Shown one piece after another: positions 1 through 12,463 of a DNA stretch of 64,000 bases. Source of the stretch: Pseudoscleropodium purum. Lineage: Eukaryota > Streptophyta > Bryopsida > Hypnales > Brachytheciaceae. A program made the position numbers and the translations under genes. Position 1 is the stretch's first letter; every line of letters begins with the position of its first letter. The notes beneath the pieces were generated by a model, which searched no databases, was not told the DNA's origin, and saw only the letters and a program-made list of their open reading frames with translations. The stretch covers positions 18,230,501 to 18,294,500 of the forward strand of contig OZ017796.1 in the NCBI GenBank assembly GCA_963969395.1. The letters run 5' to 3'.

Positions 1-354
1 ATGATGTGAAATTTTTCAAGCATGTAGGCAACTTGGTGTGAAGAATAAATCTTAAGAGGCACAACCATTTTGAAGATTTTTTCATACAAATGTGACCTTG
101 TGAAGTGCAGCTGCCCGTATTTTCACAGGGCCCTCAAAAGGACTTTTATCAATTTAAATGCTAATATCTTGCAATCTACACGGTGGAATTTTCTGAAATT
201 TTTTCCACATCTTCTTGAACCAGTTAAATACAAGATCCTACGGTTACATGTGTCCAAATATGCTTTTTTTTCTCTAAAATTTGGTACTTGCACTAGACAT
301 CACAGTTTTGGAGCGGTTTTGGTGAAAATATAGTCTTGGGCCTTTAGGGGTTAA
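1..354 (+). repeat. TTAA-bounded repeat family, copy A (3' part)
   Basis: This is the 3' part of a dispersed repeat seen about eight times in the window. The shared block includes the words AGTGCAGCTGCCC, CTTGCAATCTACA and AAGATCCTA, and the copy ends in CCTTTAGGGGTTAA. The 5' part lies beyond the window edge. A short open frame inside it has no counterpart kept in the other copies and I read it as chance. Confidence 0.75.
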
Positions 355-1929
355 ATTCAAAATACATTAAAAAGAAAAAATGAATGAATGAAAAGCACAA
401 TGTATTGTGTTATTTGGATTTTAACATAGGGAGCTTTCAATTGCAATAACTTTTTCAATTTTTAACATTTCTTAAAATTTTAAAATGGAATAGAAACAAA
501 ACTTGTCAAGCTTCGTTTTTGTAGTTGAAATCAAATTCCAAAAATTGTTTTAAAAGTTGTAATGGAGGTTGATCAAGGCACATCCACTTTTGAGATGCCT
601 ACACGTTTAAGGGTTAACCCTAGAACAACTACAGTCATTGTCAAAGTGGAAGGAGACCTGAAATGTAGATAAATTTGCAAGAGCAATGTGAGTTGTGAAT
701 GGTCAAAATAACCATAGGATTTGCAGATTTAGGAATGAAATGGTCGGCCTACGAAGTTGCAATGTGGAAAATTATAGTCAATGTGAAGATCAAGAAGTTT
801 GACCAGGGATAAATTGGTGTTGACCTTCATGGGTAGCTTGAAAATGTGAATGTAAACACCTAAATGCTCGCAAAATTATGAAAAAAATATGCAGTGTGCA
901 GAGTGTGAGCAAAAGTATGAAACCATGGAGTTCAGCAACAGCCTAAGCTTACTACAATGTTACTCACATTGTAGAGCTTGCAATGCCGATGCCTTTGAAG
1001 GGAGAGGAGGAAAGTTGCATTTTCACTGAGGTGACCACATCCCATACAAAGCAAACCCGGTCATGATTATACAAACACCTCAGCTGCATGTCTGCATTGA
1101 TGAATGCAATTATGTAAAAGACCGAATGAAGAAAACTACTACTAGAGCAGGCAACCCATTCCAGCCACACCCCATTCCACACTATAGGCTGCTCTATTTC
1201 CAACCATCCTCCATTTCCACAGTAAATGTCCAAGAAGTGTACATTGAAAGCCTGATCACGACATGTACATTGATTCACTTACATCAATTTTGTAACTAGC
1301 CTATGGTTGAAATTACAACAACCTATGTAACAAAAATAAGTTGCTCAGAATTTTCGGGAAAAAAATTCACGATAATTTCAAGTTTGACTCCAAAAAATGT
1401 AAATTTTTCTTAATCCTTCTTAAATCAATTTCCCTACATGGAAAAAATATTTCCCTGAATACACACATCCAGCAGCTATGCTGAATTCCTTAAGTGGATA
1501 GAATTGGTCGTCATCCCGTATATGCACAGTATAAAGGCAATGTATTGCATACTTGCTTCATATTGACCTCACTTTCTTCCAAACATGTTTGGAAAGGCAA
1601 GTGTCACCGATGTTTCATATTTTTTAGACATGTACGGAATTAGTTACAAATTTTTGAAGTTGAAATCCAATAGTCACTAAAAGCCATCACCTCATGAAAT
1701 ATACACTACTAGTACATTGAAGAAAGCAAAATGTAACTCTGTGTCAAGATCGCTTTGAGAGCATGGGAGCATTTAAAACAAACTACTATAGTAATGTAGT
1801 CTTCATCATTGGTAGCAAAGTTAATGTAGAATCTATGTCACAACTTCCAAAAAATTGAATGAATGAAGATTCTCATTTCCCAATCAGTTGTGAGTCTTCC
1901 ATTTGTTCTTCATCCGATTTCTAAACTTC
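355..1929. other. Intergenic, no gene seen
   Basis: AT-rich sequence with slightly higher GC at 960-1290. Short open frames on both strands at 960-1300 overlap each other, lack splice context and carry no recognised motif. I see no RNA gene or mobile-element terminus. Confidence 0.5.
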
Positions 1930-2868
1930 AAGCTTAAAGTCCCATTGTCCCTTCAAGGGACAAAATGGATTTTGGGCAGGTTTCTATGAGCTCAATTTTT
2001 TGTGAAATTTTCTAAAATTCTCATAAGATAGAAAAACTTATTAACTTTCTATTGTTTTTGCTTTTCTAGAATAGAATTTTCATTTCAATTGGTGCTTAGG
2101 AGCAAAAGTTATACCAAAAGTCCACAAGATGCCAAAAGTTGAATTGAGCCGATAGAAAAAAATCCACAAAAACTTCAAATGAAAACTCTAAAAATTTATT
2201 TCTTCTAGATTGTATTTTTGGTTGGTGATATAGAAATCTTTGATTAATTCTATTTGGATTTATGACATGAAAGCTAATGGAGCATCCATTTTGTGGCCAA
2301 TTAGAGGTTCATTTTGAATATATAGTATATAGGATTCTTTTTTATTTCAATTTTAACATTTTTTTCAAAACATAGAATTCCACAAGGTTAACTCCCAAAT
2401 TGAGTTTGATTGTTACAAAAATCTCACCATTGGAATTAGTGTGTTTCAATTCCATCTTAGAGCTATTATTGATTTAGTTTTTCCCTCTATCGTATACCAT
2501 CTTCGACTAAACAATTATTTAAAGAATAAAAATTACTTTAATTTTATAAATTTTATTTTTCTTTTATTCTCAACTTAATTCCTTATGATAAAAGAAATTT
2601 AATTCAAAATCTATACATCAGAATTTTTAAGTTAAGAATATTCAAAAATTCATGAATTAGTTTGCCATAGTGCCAAAAAACATGATTTCTTCACTTTGAA
2701 CACATTAATCTGACAATCTATGCAATCAACTTTAGTATTTGAAATTTTTCCACACACTCTCGTGCTAGTCTATTGCAAGATCCTATAGTTAGATATGAAA
2801 AAAGTACCATTTATGAATTTTTTGCTCTTTGCACTAGAAATGACAATTTTGAGTAGCTTTAGGGTTAA
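1930..2868 (+). repeat. TTAA-bounded repeat family, degenerate copy F
   Basis: The right end reads AAGATCCTATAGTTAGATATG..., then TTTGCACTAGAAATGACAATT, then CTTTAGGGTTAA, which matches the end of copies A and B. The left end is set by the family length of about 923 bp and is not clearly seen. Confidence 0.5.
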
Positions 2869-5321
2869 TCTACTCAATAACTTCTTATTTAGAAATTAGT
2901 ATGTCACTCATTTGAATAAAAAATCTTTAGTAACATAATATTATGTTATTTTATTATAATCTAAATAATACAAATAGTAAGAGAAATTTTAAAAAAATTA
3001 AAAATTAAAATATGAAAATTAAGAACCTACACACAAGAAATAAGCAATGTTGGTATAGTAAATATATTGAAAAATTTGTTTATAAATAATAAACAATAGA
3101 GTTTAAAGTTGTTAACTAAGTCTATTGTCTTCAACTCATGACTCAATAAAAATTGAAAATATAACTTTTCTACAACAACATGTAACTATCTAGTGGTTTC
3201 AAAACAAAATTATATTTTGAAATCTAATATTTATATTTTATCAAATGGCACATAATTCATCCCCTTATTCCTTGAAGTTATGGTAGCTTGACATCATTTG
3301 GACTATAATTATAAATTAAAAAGTACTCATTTTAACTAAAATAAATTGAAAATACAAGTTATCTTGCAAAACATAAAAATATCATTCAATCTCAAGATTG
3401 TTGTAATTAACAAAAGAATCACAAAAAAATAAAATTTAAGAGGTAGAATAACCTACATGGAGTTGTAGGCATCCCGTACATCCAATGGAATCCTAAGATC
3501 ATGTTTGATATGCAATTTGTACTTCTAACTTAGTTGTTCTCTAATAAAGGTAATTGTCACCTAAATGTTGTACTTGTGTACATTACATTTTGTACTTTTC
3601 AAATGCTAATAATTTTGCAATAAGAATCAAGTGTAATATATGATTTTAAAAAAACACCATGTTCACAAGCCAATATATTGAAGAAAATAATATCCACAAA
3701 CTTTTCAGCCATGTCTTTATCAATGTTTATATGCATCAACTTGGATTGACTATTGGGCAAACTATTACTAGGTCCAATTCAAAAAGAAGTTACTTAATAA
3801 GAAATCTCCAACCAAAGTAAGAAAATTGATATTATTGTAGAAAACTAGTAGAAAATTGTATCGAAAAAAAAAATTATGGCTAACATTTGCGGATTGAATT
3901 TGATTTTTAACATCATAGAAAATACAAAAAATGGCAAACAAAATTTAGTTCTCTCAACATAGATTTCCACTTGTATTATAAAAGTTATTGTTGAAATTAT
4001 TTAATTGCATAGACTACTTGGAGAAAGAAAAACAAGAACTGATACAAAATCTTGGAGCCAATTCAACAAAGATTTCACTACATGTGAAATCACCAACTAC
4101 ATTTATCAACCAACCAATTTGACAACTTCACCAAATCTAGGATTGGAATTGCAAATAGAATATAATAAAGCATATAGGTTAGCAAGAAAGGCCCTGCAAG
4201 CTCAACAACTTCTAGTTTTTGCAATACCATACACTAAAGGGCATAGAGATGTAGTAGCCATAGTTTAAACATAAAACTTACTGCAATATAATGCCACCTT
4301 TAAACTTAAGATAACCAAAACAAAAGCAAAGCAAAAGAAGCTAAAAAAGAGAAGTAAAGATAATTTGTGTTGTATGGTTTATTGTTCATATAAAAAGTGG
4401 AGATAATTCAAAATTGTGTTGCATGGTTCATTTTTGATATATAACAAAGATAATTCAGAAGTTGTCAAAATTGATATTAGAGCTATTTTTAATTACGATG
4501 TCAATAAAAATCTAGATCTAGATTGACAACAACATCAAAATTTTAGAAGTTGGTGTTTAACCTTCTTATAATTAAGTTTTAGGTTAAGGCTAAAAGTGTC
4601 AAAGTAATAAGTAATAATATGTAGAATTCGTTTCCTTTGACTTTTAGTCTTATAATGTGGAAGTCAATGTAAGATTTATCTTTAAGAAATGTTTAAGATG
4701 TTTGAAACTTTTAATTTGAGTTGGATGAGTTCAATTATTTGGAGGGAAGAATCCAAACACTTGGAGTGGGGCTAGAGGGCTATAGAAGGAATTCTAACAA
4801 CTTGCCCCAACTTGCCTCAAAAGTCCATTTAACAAGATTCCAAACAATTTATAATGAGTTGAATTGTTCAAAAGGAATGTAAGCATGGTTGTAGATAGAA
4901 AATGAAATTTTCCATATTAGATGAAGTTGATGGGAGGTCTCTATCCAATAGACACAAACAATTAATTAATCTTAAAATTGGAGAAAACTAAAAAAGTTGA
5001 AAATGGGTGAATTTTTATATTTTAGAATAAAAGATGAAAAATGATTTATTTTTGCCAAATTAAAATTCATAAATTTCATTTTATATTAATATATTTTTAC
5101 AAATTTGAATCTATTTTTTATTTATTTTTGAAACATCATTTGGCTATTTGAAAGTTATAATTGACTTTTGTAGCTAAACATTTAAAGTTGCCTACTTACA
5201 ATTCAAAATTAAGAATTTGATTAGTTAAATCAGATCTTAGATTTGGAGATGGTTTATTTGTATTTTCCAAGGAAGAAAATTGACTCTAGAAATGGAATAA
5301 GGTCTTTTTATACTAATTGTT
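2869..5321. other. Intergenic, no gene seen
   Basis: Very AT-rich DNA without a convincing reading frame. An 87-codon frame at 4005-4268 is the longest. Its composition is less AT-biased than its surroundings, but I recognise no family and see no supporting exons. It may be an eroded transposon fragment. Confidence 0.45.
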
Positions 5322-6244
5322 TTAACCCCTAAAGGACTAGCATGTGTTATTTGGCTATGTAGCAACTTAGAATAGGCAGTACTTGTGATTAGAGATTTCT
5401 ATATTTTTTGCCCAAATTTTAATAGAAAGTAGGGAGGAGGAATATCTTTCATATGCACTAAATTTCATGACATTTGGAAATATAAGTCAAAAAATTATAG
5501 CCTAATATATAAATTCTTTCTTGTAAATGGGTAGTCCAATCAAATAAGAAAAAATCACTTTTTCCAGAAATAAAAACTCAAAATCGGTTTTTTAAAGTTA
5601 TATAAACGTAGAAAGCTTTGAATCATTCCATTTTGATCAATGAGTCAAAAGTTATGAGGCTTTTTTGTTTGCGAGCAATTATGGATTCTCTATTCTAAAA
5701 TAAACTTTGAAGTCCTTTATATTACTCAATATTTTTGGAAAAATAAAATCATAGGATGTAGAATTGTAGATTGTTTATTACAACATTGCAACCATGGATT
5801 GGCATTTTTCAATTCCATAATAAAATTCTTAAAAATTTAGTATTATGAATCATTCTCTACTTCTTTCTACTTCCTATTTTTTCCTATATATTGTACAATT
5901 TCAAATGATCTGAAATTTTTTAAACATGTGGCCAGCTTTCTAGGAAAAAGAATCCAAAAAAGCACCACCATTTTCGAAATTTTTTTATAGAAAAGTGAGC
6001 TTGTGAAGTGCACTTGCCCTAGTTTTCACATGGCTAAAAAAATGATTTTAGTGAATTTGAATGCTTATATCTTGCAATCTACATGGTGGAAATTTCTGAC
6101 ATTTTTTCTACATCTTTTTGAACTAGTGTACAACAAGATCCTACAATTATATGTGTCCCAAAATGTGTTTTTCTCTAAAATTTGTTACTTGCATTTGAAA
6201 TGATGTTTTTGGTGAAAACTTAGTCAAAAACCTTTGGAAATTAA
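5322..6244 (+). repeat. TTAA-bounded repeat family, full-length copy B (923 bp)
   Basis: The copy starts TTAACCCCTAAAGGACTAG and ends AACTTAGTC...CCTTTGGAAATTAA, so the ends are inverted repeats including TTAA. Copy D has the same length on the other strand. No transposase is encoded, so it would be a non-autonomous element. TTAA at both ends with CCC following is the pattern of piggyBac-type elements, which duplicate a TTAA target. That assignment is an inference. Confidence 0.75.
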
Positions 6245-9170
6245 TTCCTTTGTACTAGATGCTATTTCTACATAGTATCCATATTCCTCATTAAAGTCAT
6301 TTTTCATTCACAGGGAAGCTTCTAGAAAGTGGCAATGGGCATTGTTAAATGTACAAAGAAGTTATTTAATATGAAATATTAATGGACTTTTATAGATGTC
6401 TATTTAATCTTATAAAAAATTTAAAAATCAACATTTGACAACCTTGGAAAGTAAAATATGGTGTTAGCAACAATCCTAGAATGTGAGCATAAGAATGCAA
6501 GCATATGAGCCTTGAGCACATGGGTCACTGCAAGCACTTGTTCTATTTGGCTCAAAATAGTCTATTTTAGACTATTGAGATTTTCAAAATAATATTAAAT
6601 ATAGATAATTTGTAAAGCATTGAAAATAGCATGGCTCTAAAAAATCAAACCTAGTCTAAAAACTTATCTCTAAAAGTTATGCACAAAAAAGCATAATAGA
6701 AATATTAAGAAAATAGACATTTTGATCTTCGATTTTTAGAAAATAGTTAAAATATTCAAAAAAATAAGATGAAAAAATACTTTTTTCCTAACTTCAAGAT
6801 GCTCCTTCTCAACCATTATCATCTTTGGAGAAAAAAATTGTGTTCTTTCAATTTGTGCAAAGGTAGACCACTTTCATTACATGTAGAAGGAAGAAAATTT
6901 ATGACTTTTAGAAAATCTCTTCATAAACTTCTATAACTTTAGTAAAAATCTTTTGAATCCAAATGTGGGCTTTAGATTCTCATTTTTGGATCAAAAATAG
7001 TACTCAAAACGTTAAAAATAGGCAACATGGACATCCAATTGGAGATTGTTTAAAAATAAAAAGATAATTTTTTAAAATAAAAGATAATTTTTTGAGATAA
7101 AAAATAAGTCTTTTAGATAAAAAATAATTTTCTATTAAAAACTACCACATGAACCTTTGTTTCAAATTTCATATAAAGTCAACATATGGTGCAAAAGTTA
7201 TGAGCCAAAAACCACTTGTTCGAGGCTAAGGGAATAAAAATTAGGACAATATTTCTTGCAATTAACTATAGATATAGTAAATATCCTACAACCATTGAAG
7301 GTGCTTACAACATAAACACCTATAATATAGGTATCTATAACATAGGTCTCCTATATCCATGGAAGATTTCTATAATATAGACTCCTATATCATAGGTGCA
7401 TAGTCTTTCAAGCTTATGTGCTCATGATCCTAAACTCACATAATACAAACCTCAATGGTACTAGTTATTACTACTTGCAAGATGTTTGCAAGGAACACCA
7501 GTCCTTAATTATGTCACACACAACATCATGAACTTGTGGTTTGCTATAACTTTTGAAGCATGAATTAAATGAACTTGAATTTTTTTATTGGAGATAGATG
7601 TTTCAATTGTAATCATATTGTTAATTTTTCAAAAAAACTAAAAAAAAAATTATATTTAGAAGTCAATTTTGCTAATTTTTCACACTTTCGTATTTAGTAG
7701 TTTAAAAAAATTTCAAGTACCCAAAATTCATGATTTAGAGCTGAAATTTTTGTGGTCTATTAGCACAATAGGTGGGCATGTTTTGTAATAGGGGTATATC
7801 TAAAATAGATTATTTATGTCTTGCATGTTTGTGCAAATAGAGCTCCTTGGCACATATACTTTAGAACATTGAAGATGGTTTCAAGCTCATTCTTTTGGTG
7901 AAATCTCATTACCATCAAGTCCTTAAAAATGGTCAATTTTTCATTAGTTTTTTTTCCTAAGGTAGATTTATTATAAATTGAAACCTCGACATATCCCTTT
8001 TCTACAAAAAAAAAAAATAGGACATAGTAATGGTTGATAACATTGTATACAATTATGTGGGTATCAATATTTATTTGTGTCGAGTTGAAGCACCTTCATG
8101 TTAAATTTTTAATTTTAATATTTTTTGACCCGTTTTTTGCCAATCCATTTTGTAAAATTATATAGCTAGTGTTTTTGAAGGAATAGTAAATCAGTTGTCA
8201 AACCATTTGGAGTGGTCTAGAGATAATTTTTCTTCTCTTTTAATTTAGAGTTTCAATTAAAGCATCATGAAAATCACCTTCTATTATTTATATCTTGTGA
8301 ATTCAATTTCAATTTCTAAATTGGATGTGTTTATTAATTTAATGAAATGCTTTTGTCATAATGAAATTAAATAATTTTTTTCATCCCATTGGTTATTCTG
8401 ATTGAATGTTAGAATTTGATACTAGGTTCTTTAGTCATTATCATTAAAGAAAATTTAGGGGCATTCTAGGGCCTTTTGCTTAAGTATTAAAATGGCTTTA
8501 GATTACAAGTATTCATAGGGGGGTGGATGCTTATTTAAGGTGCATTCAATAGAATGAAAATTGTTCCAATCAAGTGATGATGACCAATGAATAGGGAGTA
8601 CCGGCATTTAGTTACAACCTAGCTGGTTGCTTTTGAGATTTTCCAATTGAGATAGAAAATTTTTGGCAAAGGTTCTAGATGAAAAAAAAGATTTTTGGAA
8701 ATGAACCAAGTAGGAAAATAATATGTCAACTTTTTGCCGTCCAATTTAGGAACATGTTGGAAAATTACTAATTCAAAATACGTAATTCCGGTTTTTAGCC
8801 AATTGGGATTATACTTTATAGGAATTTTTTTATATAGTAAACTAGGTACTAAGATACATAGTTACATACTTACATTACTTATATATTACATACTACATAG
8901 TATCCTACCTTAAGAATTTAGAGACTATAACTCACTAAATGTGAGGCTGTAAATTTGTAAGAGTGTAAGATACTAAGACAATAACTCACTAACAACCTTT
9001 TAACTCTAAGTTCTCAGAGACTTATTAGCTAATGACAGTGATGAGTTGATTAGGCTATTAGGGACTTAGGATTTAACAATTTACTTGTATAGTTGTACTC
9101 TCTAAATCACAGACTCACAAACTTGTACAATGCAGTAATGCACAATAGGGTTTTATTTTCTTTCGAAAAA
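6245..9170. other. Intergenic, no gene seen
   Basis: AT-rich DNA. Around 7250-7400 there is a local run of related words built on CTATAATATAGG and ACATAGG, a short degenerate repeat. No open frame of note and no recognised terminus. Confidence 0.5.
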
Positions 9171-9338
9171 TTTGGGTTGCTGGGTTTTTGGATGCTAGGG
9201 TTTTGTTGGGTGTTTTGGAATTTGGATGTTGGGAGTTTTGGGATGACTGGGTGTTTTGGACGCCGGAAAATTTGGGACAGTTGGGTGTTTGGATGATGGG
9301 AGTTTGGGACAGTTGGGTGTTTTGGCAATTTGGTTGTC
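9171..9338 (+). repeat. G-rich minisatellite-like tract
   Basis: The plus strand repeats variants of TTGGGTGTTTTGG, TTGGATG and TTTGGGACAG many times in about 170 bp, with more than ten GGG runs. Open frames on both strands here come from the repeat and are not genes. The G runs could fold into quadruplexes. Confidence 0.7.
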
Positions 9339-9678
9339 ATTTGATTCAATTTGTGTTATTGTGATCTCATCTTCTCGATTCTGGAATACAGAGTTGCGGA
9401 CACGTTGAACAATTGCACCTGCTGGTTGTGATCACCTGAATACCTGATAATTTGATTCATCTCATCATCTCTTGAGTTGTGAATTTATGATTTTCGTGAG
9501 TCATGATTTTCAATTTTAGTCACCATCATTGAGGAGGGTTTGTGAGAAGCACCCCAATTCTTTACAGACGGAGCAGACAAAGCGGTTGGGCTCAAGTACA
9601 AGGGCTAATTGTTGATTGGACAAAGCTGGGCTTGAAGCAAAGGGTAATCTCCTCAAATTTGGTAAGACCTCACTTAGT

Positions 9679-10135
9679 CACTCCTCTCCCCATTTTTTTG
9701 CTGAAGCCTTTCAATGCTTTGATTGCTGATTGTATTTCAAGTTTTTGGCCTTGAAGATTGTTGCAAATCCATCGCAATGGGTATGTTGACGTGAGGTTGT
9801 GAATTTGTGATATATGTGCTGTGTGCATTTTAAGTGGAACTTCTAATATTTTGTATTAGAGATGCAATCATGCAGTGTCATTCAGTCATTCAAGGAATCA
9901 GGGTTACTAGAGAAGAATGTAATAGACAAATTTGAGCTATAGATTTTAGCATATTAATTGAAAGCTGAAATTATTGATTAGGATTCATTGATTCATTGAT
10001 TGATTGTTTAATTGATTCAAGTATTCCTCTCCCCATTTTTTTGGCTCCAGTTGGTTCACTACTTTGATTGTCGATTGTATTTTAGGGTGAGGGTTAGACC
10101 TCACTCCTCTCCCTACTTTTTTTGGTGAAGGTTGG
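9679..10135 (+). repeat. CACTCCTCTCCCC-(T)n motif array, left of hAT remnant
   Basis: The word (CA)CTCCTCTCCCCATTTTTTT occurs near 9679, 10022 and 10102, each time followed by GCTGAAG/GGTGAAG-like text and then TTTGATTG. Related words recur right of the transposase near 12582 and 12640. Placement on both sides suggests subterminal repeats of the hAT element. Confidence 0.5.
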
Positions 10136-10191
10136 GCTTTTGTTTCATCACATTGTTTGACTTTGATTGTTTTGTACAAGGCCAGGGTTCA

Positions 10192-12463
10192 TGGCTAAAC
10201 GCTAGAGGTCCGTGAGGGACCACTATTTTGACAAATCTAGAGAAATTAAAGTTGTAGATCTTCTGTCCTTAGGGTCTGAGAATGACTCTTGTCTTGAAAT
10301 TGCTCATTTGAGGGTGGATCGCACTCCTCCTTTAGAGGCAAAGATTGCTCAAAGTCAATGGAAGGACTAGTGGTATGTGCAATTTGAATGGCTGCATTTT
10401 GATGCTAACATTAGAAGGGTGTTTTGCAAGTTTGCAAGGACAAGGGCAACCGATCATCATATGCCAAGGACGGCTCCCAAAACCTGAAGGTGAGTGCTTT
10501 CCAAGATCATGCCCGCTCTAATAAGCACCAACGCCTTTCTTAGGCATTGGAGAGTGGCAGGAAGGTGATGGAGAAAGCAATTGCAAGCAGCTAGAAAGCG
10601 TGCAATGAGGTTGTAGCGTCTTTGTTGCAGGTTGCCTATTTCTTGGGGAAGAACTCCTTACCCTACTCTAAATTCTCCTCTTTATGTAAATTATTGGTAA
10701 GTATTAAAGCCCTGATGACCTTGTCTTTGTATCAAGATGAGAAAGCATGTACAAATCTAATCATGTGCATTTCAATTGTGATTCAGAAGCAAATCCTCAA
10801 CCATATTCAAAATTCATTTTTTTGGGGTGTCATGATAGATGAATCTACCGACATCATTGTTACAGGGCACCTTGTGATATTCGCCACCATCATTGAAGAG
10901 GGTTTGCCGGTGACTTTGTTTCTAGGCCTATGGCCAATCGAAGGTGGGAAGAAGAATGCCGGTCTAATCCACCAAACCTTGCTTGCAACTCTGCAACTTT
11001 GGAAGCTAGATCTGCAAAAGTTTCTAGGCTTTGGCAACGATGGCGCAACCACTATAACGGGCTACCTCACCAAAGTGGCTACAAGGTTGAAGAAAGAGGT
11101 AAACCCTTATTTGCTCAATGTGCATTGTGTAGCGCACCAAACCAATTTGGCAACCCTAGATGCCACAAAAGCACCTACCTGTAAGGTACTTTTACATGAG
11201 ATTGAATCTTTGATAAATTCAGTTGCTACTTTCTTCCACAAGTCGTCCAAGTGGAAGCATGCGCTAACTACCTTTCAAGAAGAGCTCTTCGACGCAAAGA
11301 AAAGTATGAAATGCTACCACAAAATTTAGTAGTTGTCTCGTTGACAAGCGGTGAGTACTCTCTGTGATTCATAAGAGTATGTTTTGCATTACTTTTGTGA
11401 TGTGAAAGGTATTGAATCTGGTAAGGCTACGTCTATTTCGGATAAGTTGTCACAGTTCAAGGTCATTTATGTTTTGTTCTTTGTTGCTGACATTTTGAAG
11501 TCCTTGGCTATATTGTCTAAAGTCTTTCAATGTAAATTTGTAGATGTCACCTCTATAGATAGCATAGTGCATATAGAGATAGCACAAATTTGGATGCTCT
11601 TCATTGTTGAAACCATTGATTTGAACGCTAACACTTTTAATGAGAATACATGGTTTCATGTGCTTTCTGAATATGGCCCTTTTGGAGGTCATTTGAAGAA
11701 GCTTCCAAGCCAAATACGGGGGAATATATTTCATGGTATCATAATGTCTAGGTCTAGACTAGGAACCAACTTGGAAGAAGCTTTCCAATTTCAGTGTTCA
11801 TTTGTTGAAGCGGTCTATGAGGGTTTGGACATTTGATTTCAAGACAATGACCTCATTTCTTGTTTCAAAGTGCTTAACCCTTCTAATATGCCATCCAAGC
11901 AAGTTGGATTGCAGAGTTGGCCAGTTGGGGTATCTTTAAGTTGGATAGACTATTGCAGCTGTATGGAGAGGACTGATTACATTCAGGTTTTTCCTTGCCC
12001 CTTTTTCTTGATGTGCAAGCTTATAAGCGGGAGTTTTGTCTTTCAAATTGCAGTGTACCACTGAATGGGGGGGGGGGGGGGGGCAAAACCTTTTGGGATT
12101 TGTGTTGTATGATCACTTGGAATCATGCCCTACAAATCCAATATCCAAACTTATTTATCCTCGTTGATATAGCTAGAATATAGTGCGTTTCTACAACTAC
12201 ATGTGAGAGCTTTCAACATTCAGAATTTAATTAAAACTCGTGTAAGAAATCAATTAGGAACCCTAAACTTGAAGGCTTTGCTTAGAATTGCTTCAAAGGG
12301 ACCGGATGATGAGTATAATGGTATTTTGCACGATACCATACCCTTGTGGAAGCATGAAACAAAATACAAGTATCTTTATGCTAATCTTTCTACTTATTTG
12401 TCTAATTCAGCCACAAGTCCTAGTGCAAGCAATGCATCTTCTTTGTATGAAGATGTGCATTAG
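10192..12463 (+). pseudogene. hAT-superfamily transposase, degenerate
   Basis: Reading the plus strand in pieces gives a plant hAT transposase of the type annotated as KIAA1586-like. An N-terminal zinc-finger-like stretch (RVFCKFARTR) precedes a catalytic core at 10622-11329 with MIDESTDIIVTGHLVIFATI, FGNDGATTITG and NVHCVAHQTNLA. A middle part lies at 11384-11836. The C-terminal dimerisation region at 12203-12463 has KYKYLYANLSTYL. Stops and frame changes separate these pieces (for example stops after 10204, 11329 and 11836), so no intact protein is possible. A run of 17 G at 12067-12083 sits inside the coding track. Family membership is clear to me; the exact subfamily is inferred. Confidence 0.85.
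12067..12083 (+). repeat. Homopolymer run of 17 G
   Basis: Seventeen consecutive G interrupt the middle of the dead hAT transposase. Such runs are unstable and hard to sequence, so the length may be approximate. Confidence 0.8.
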
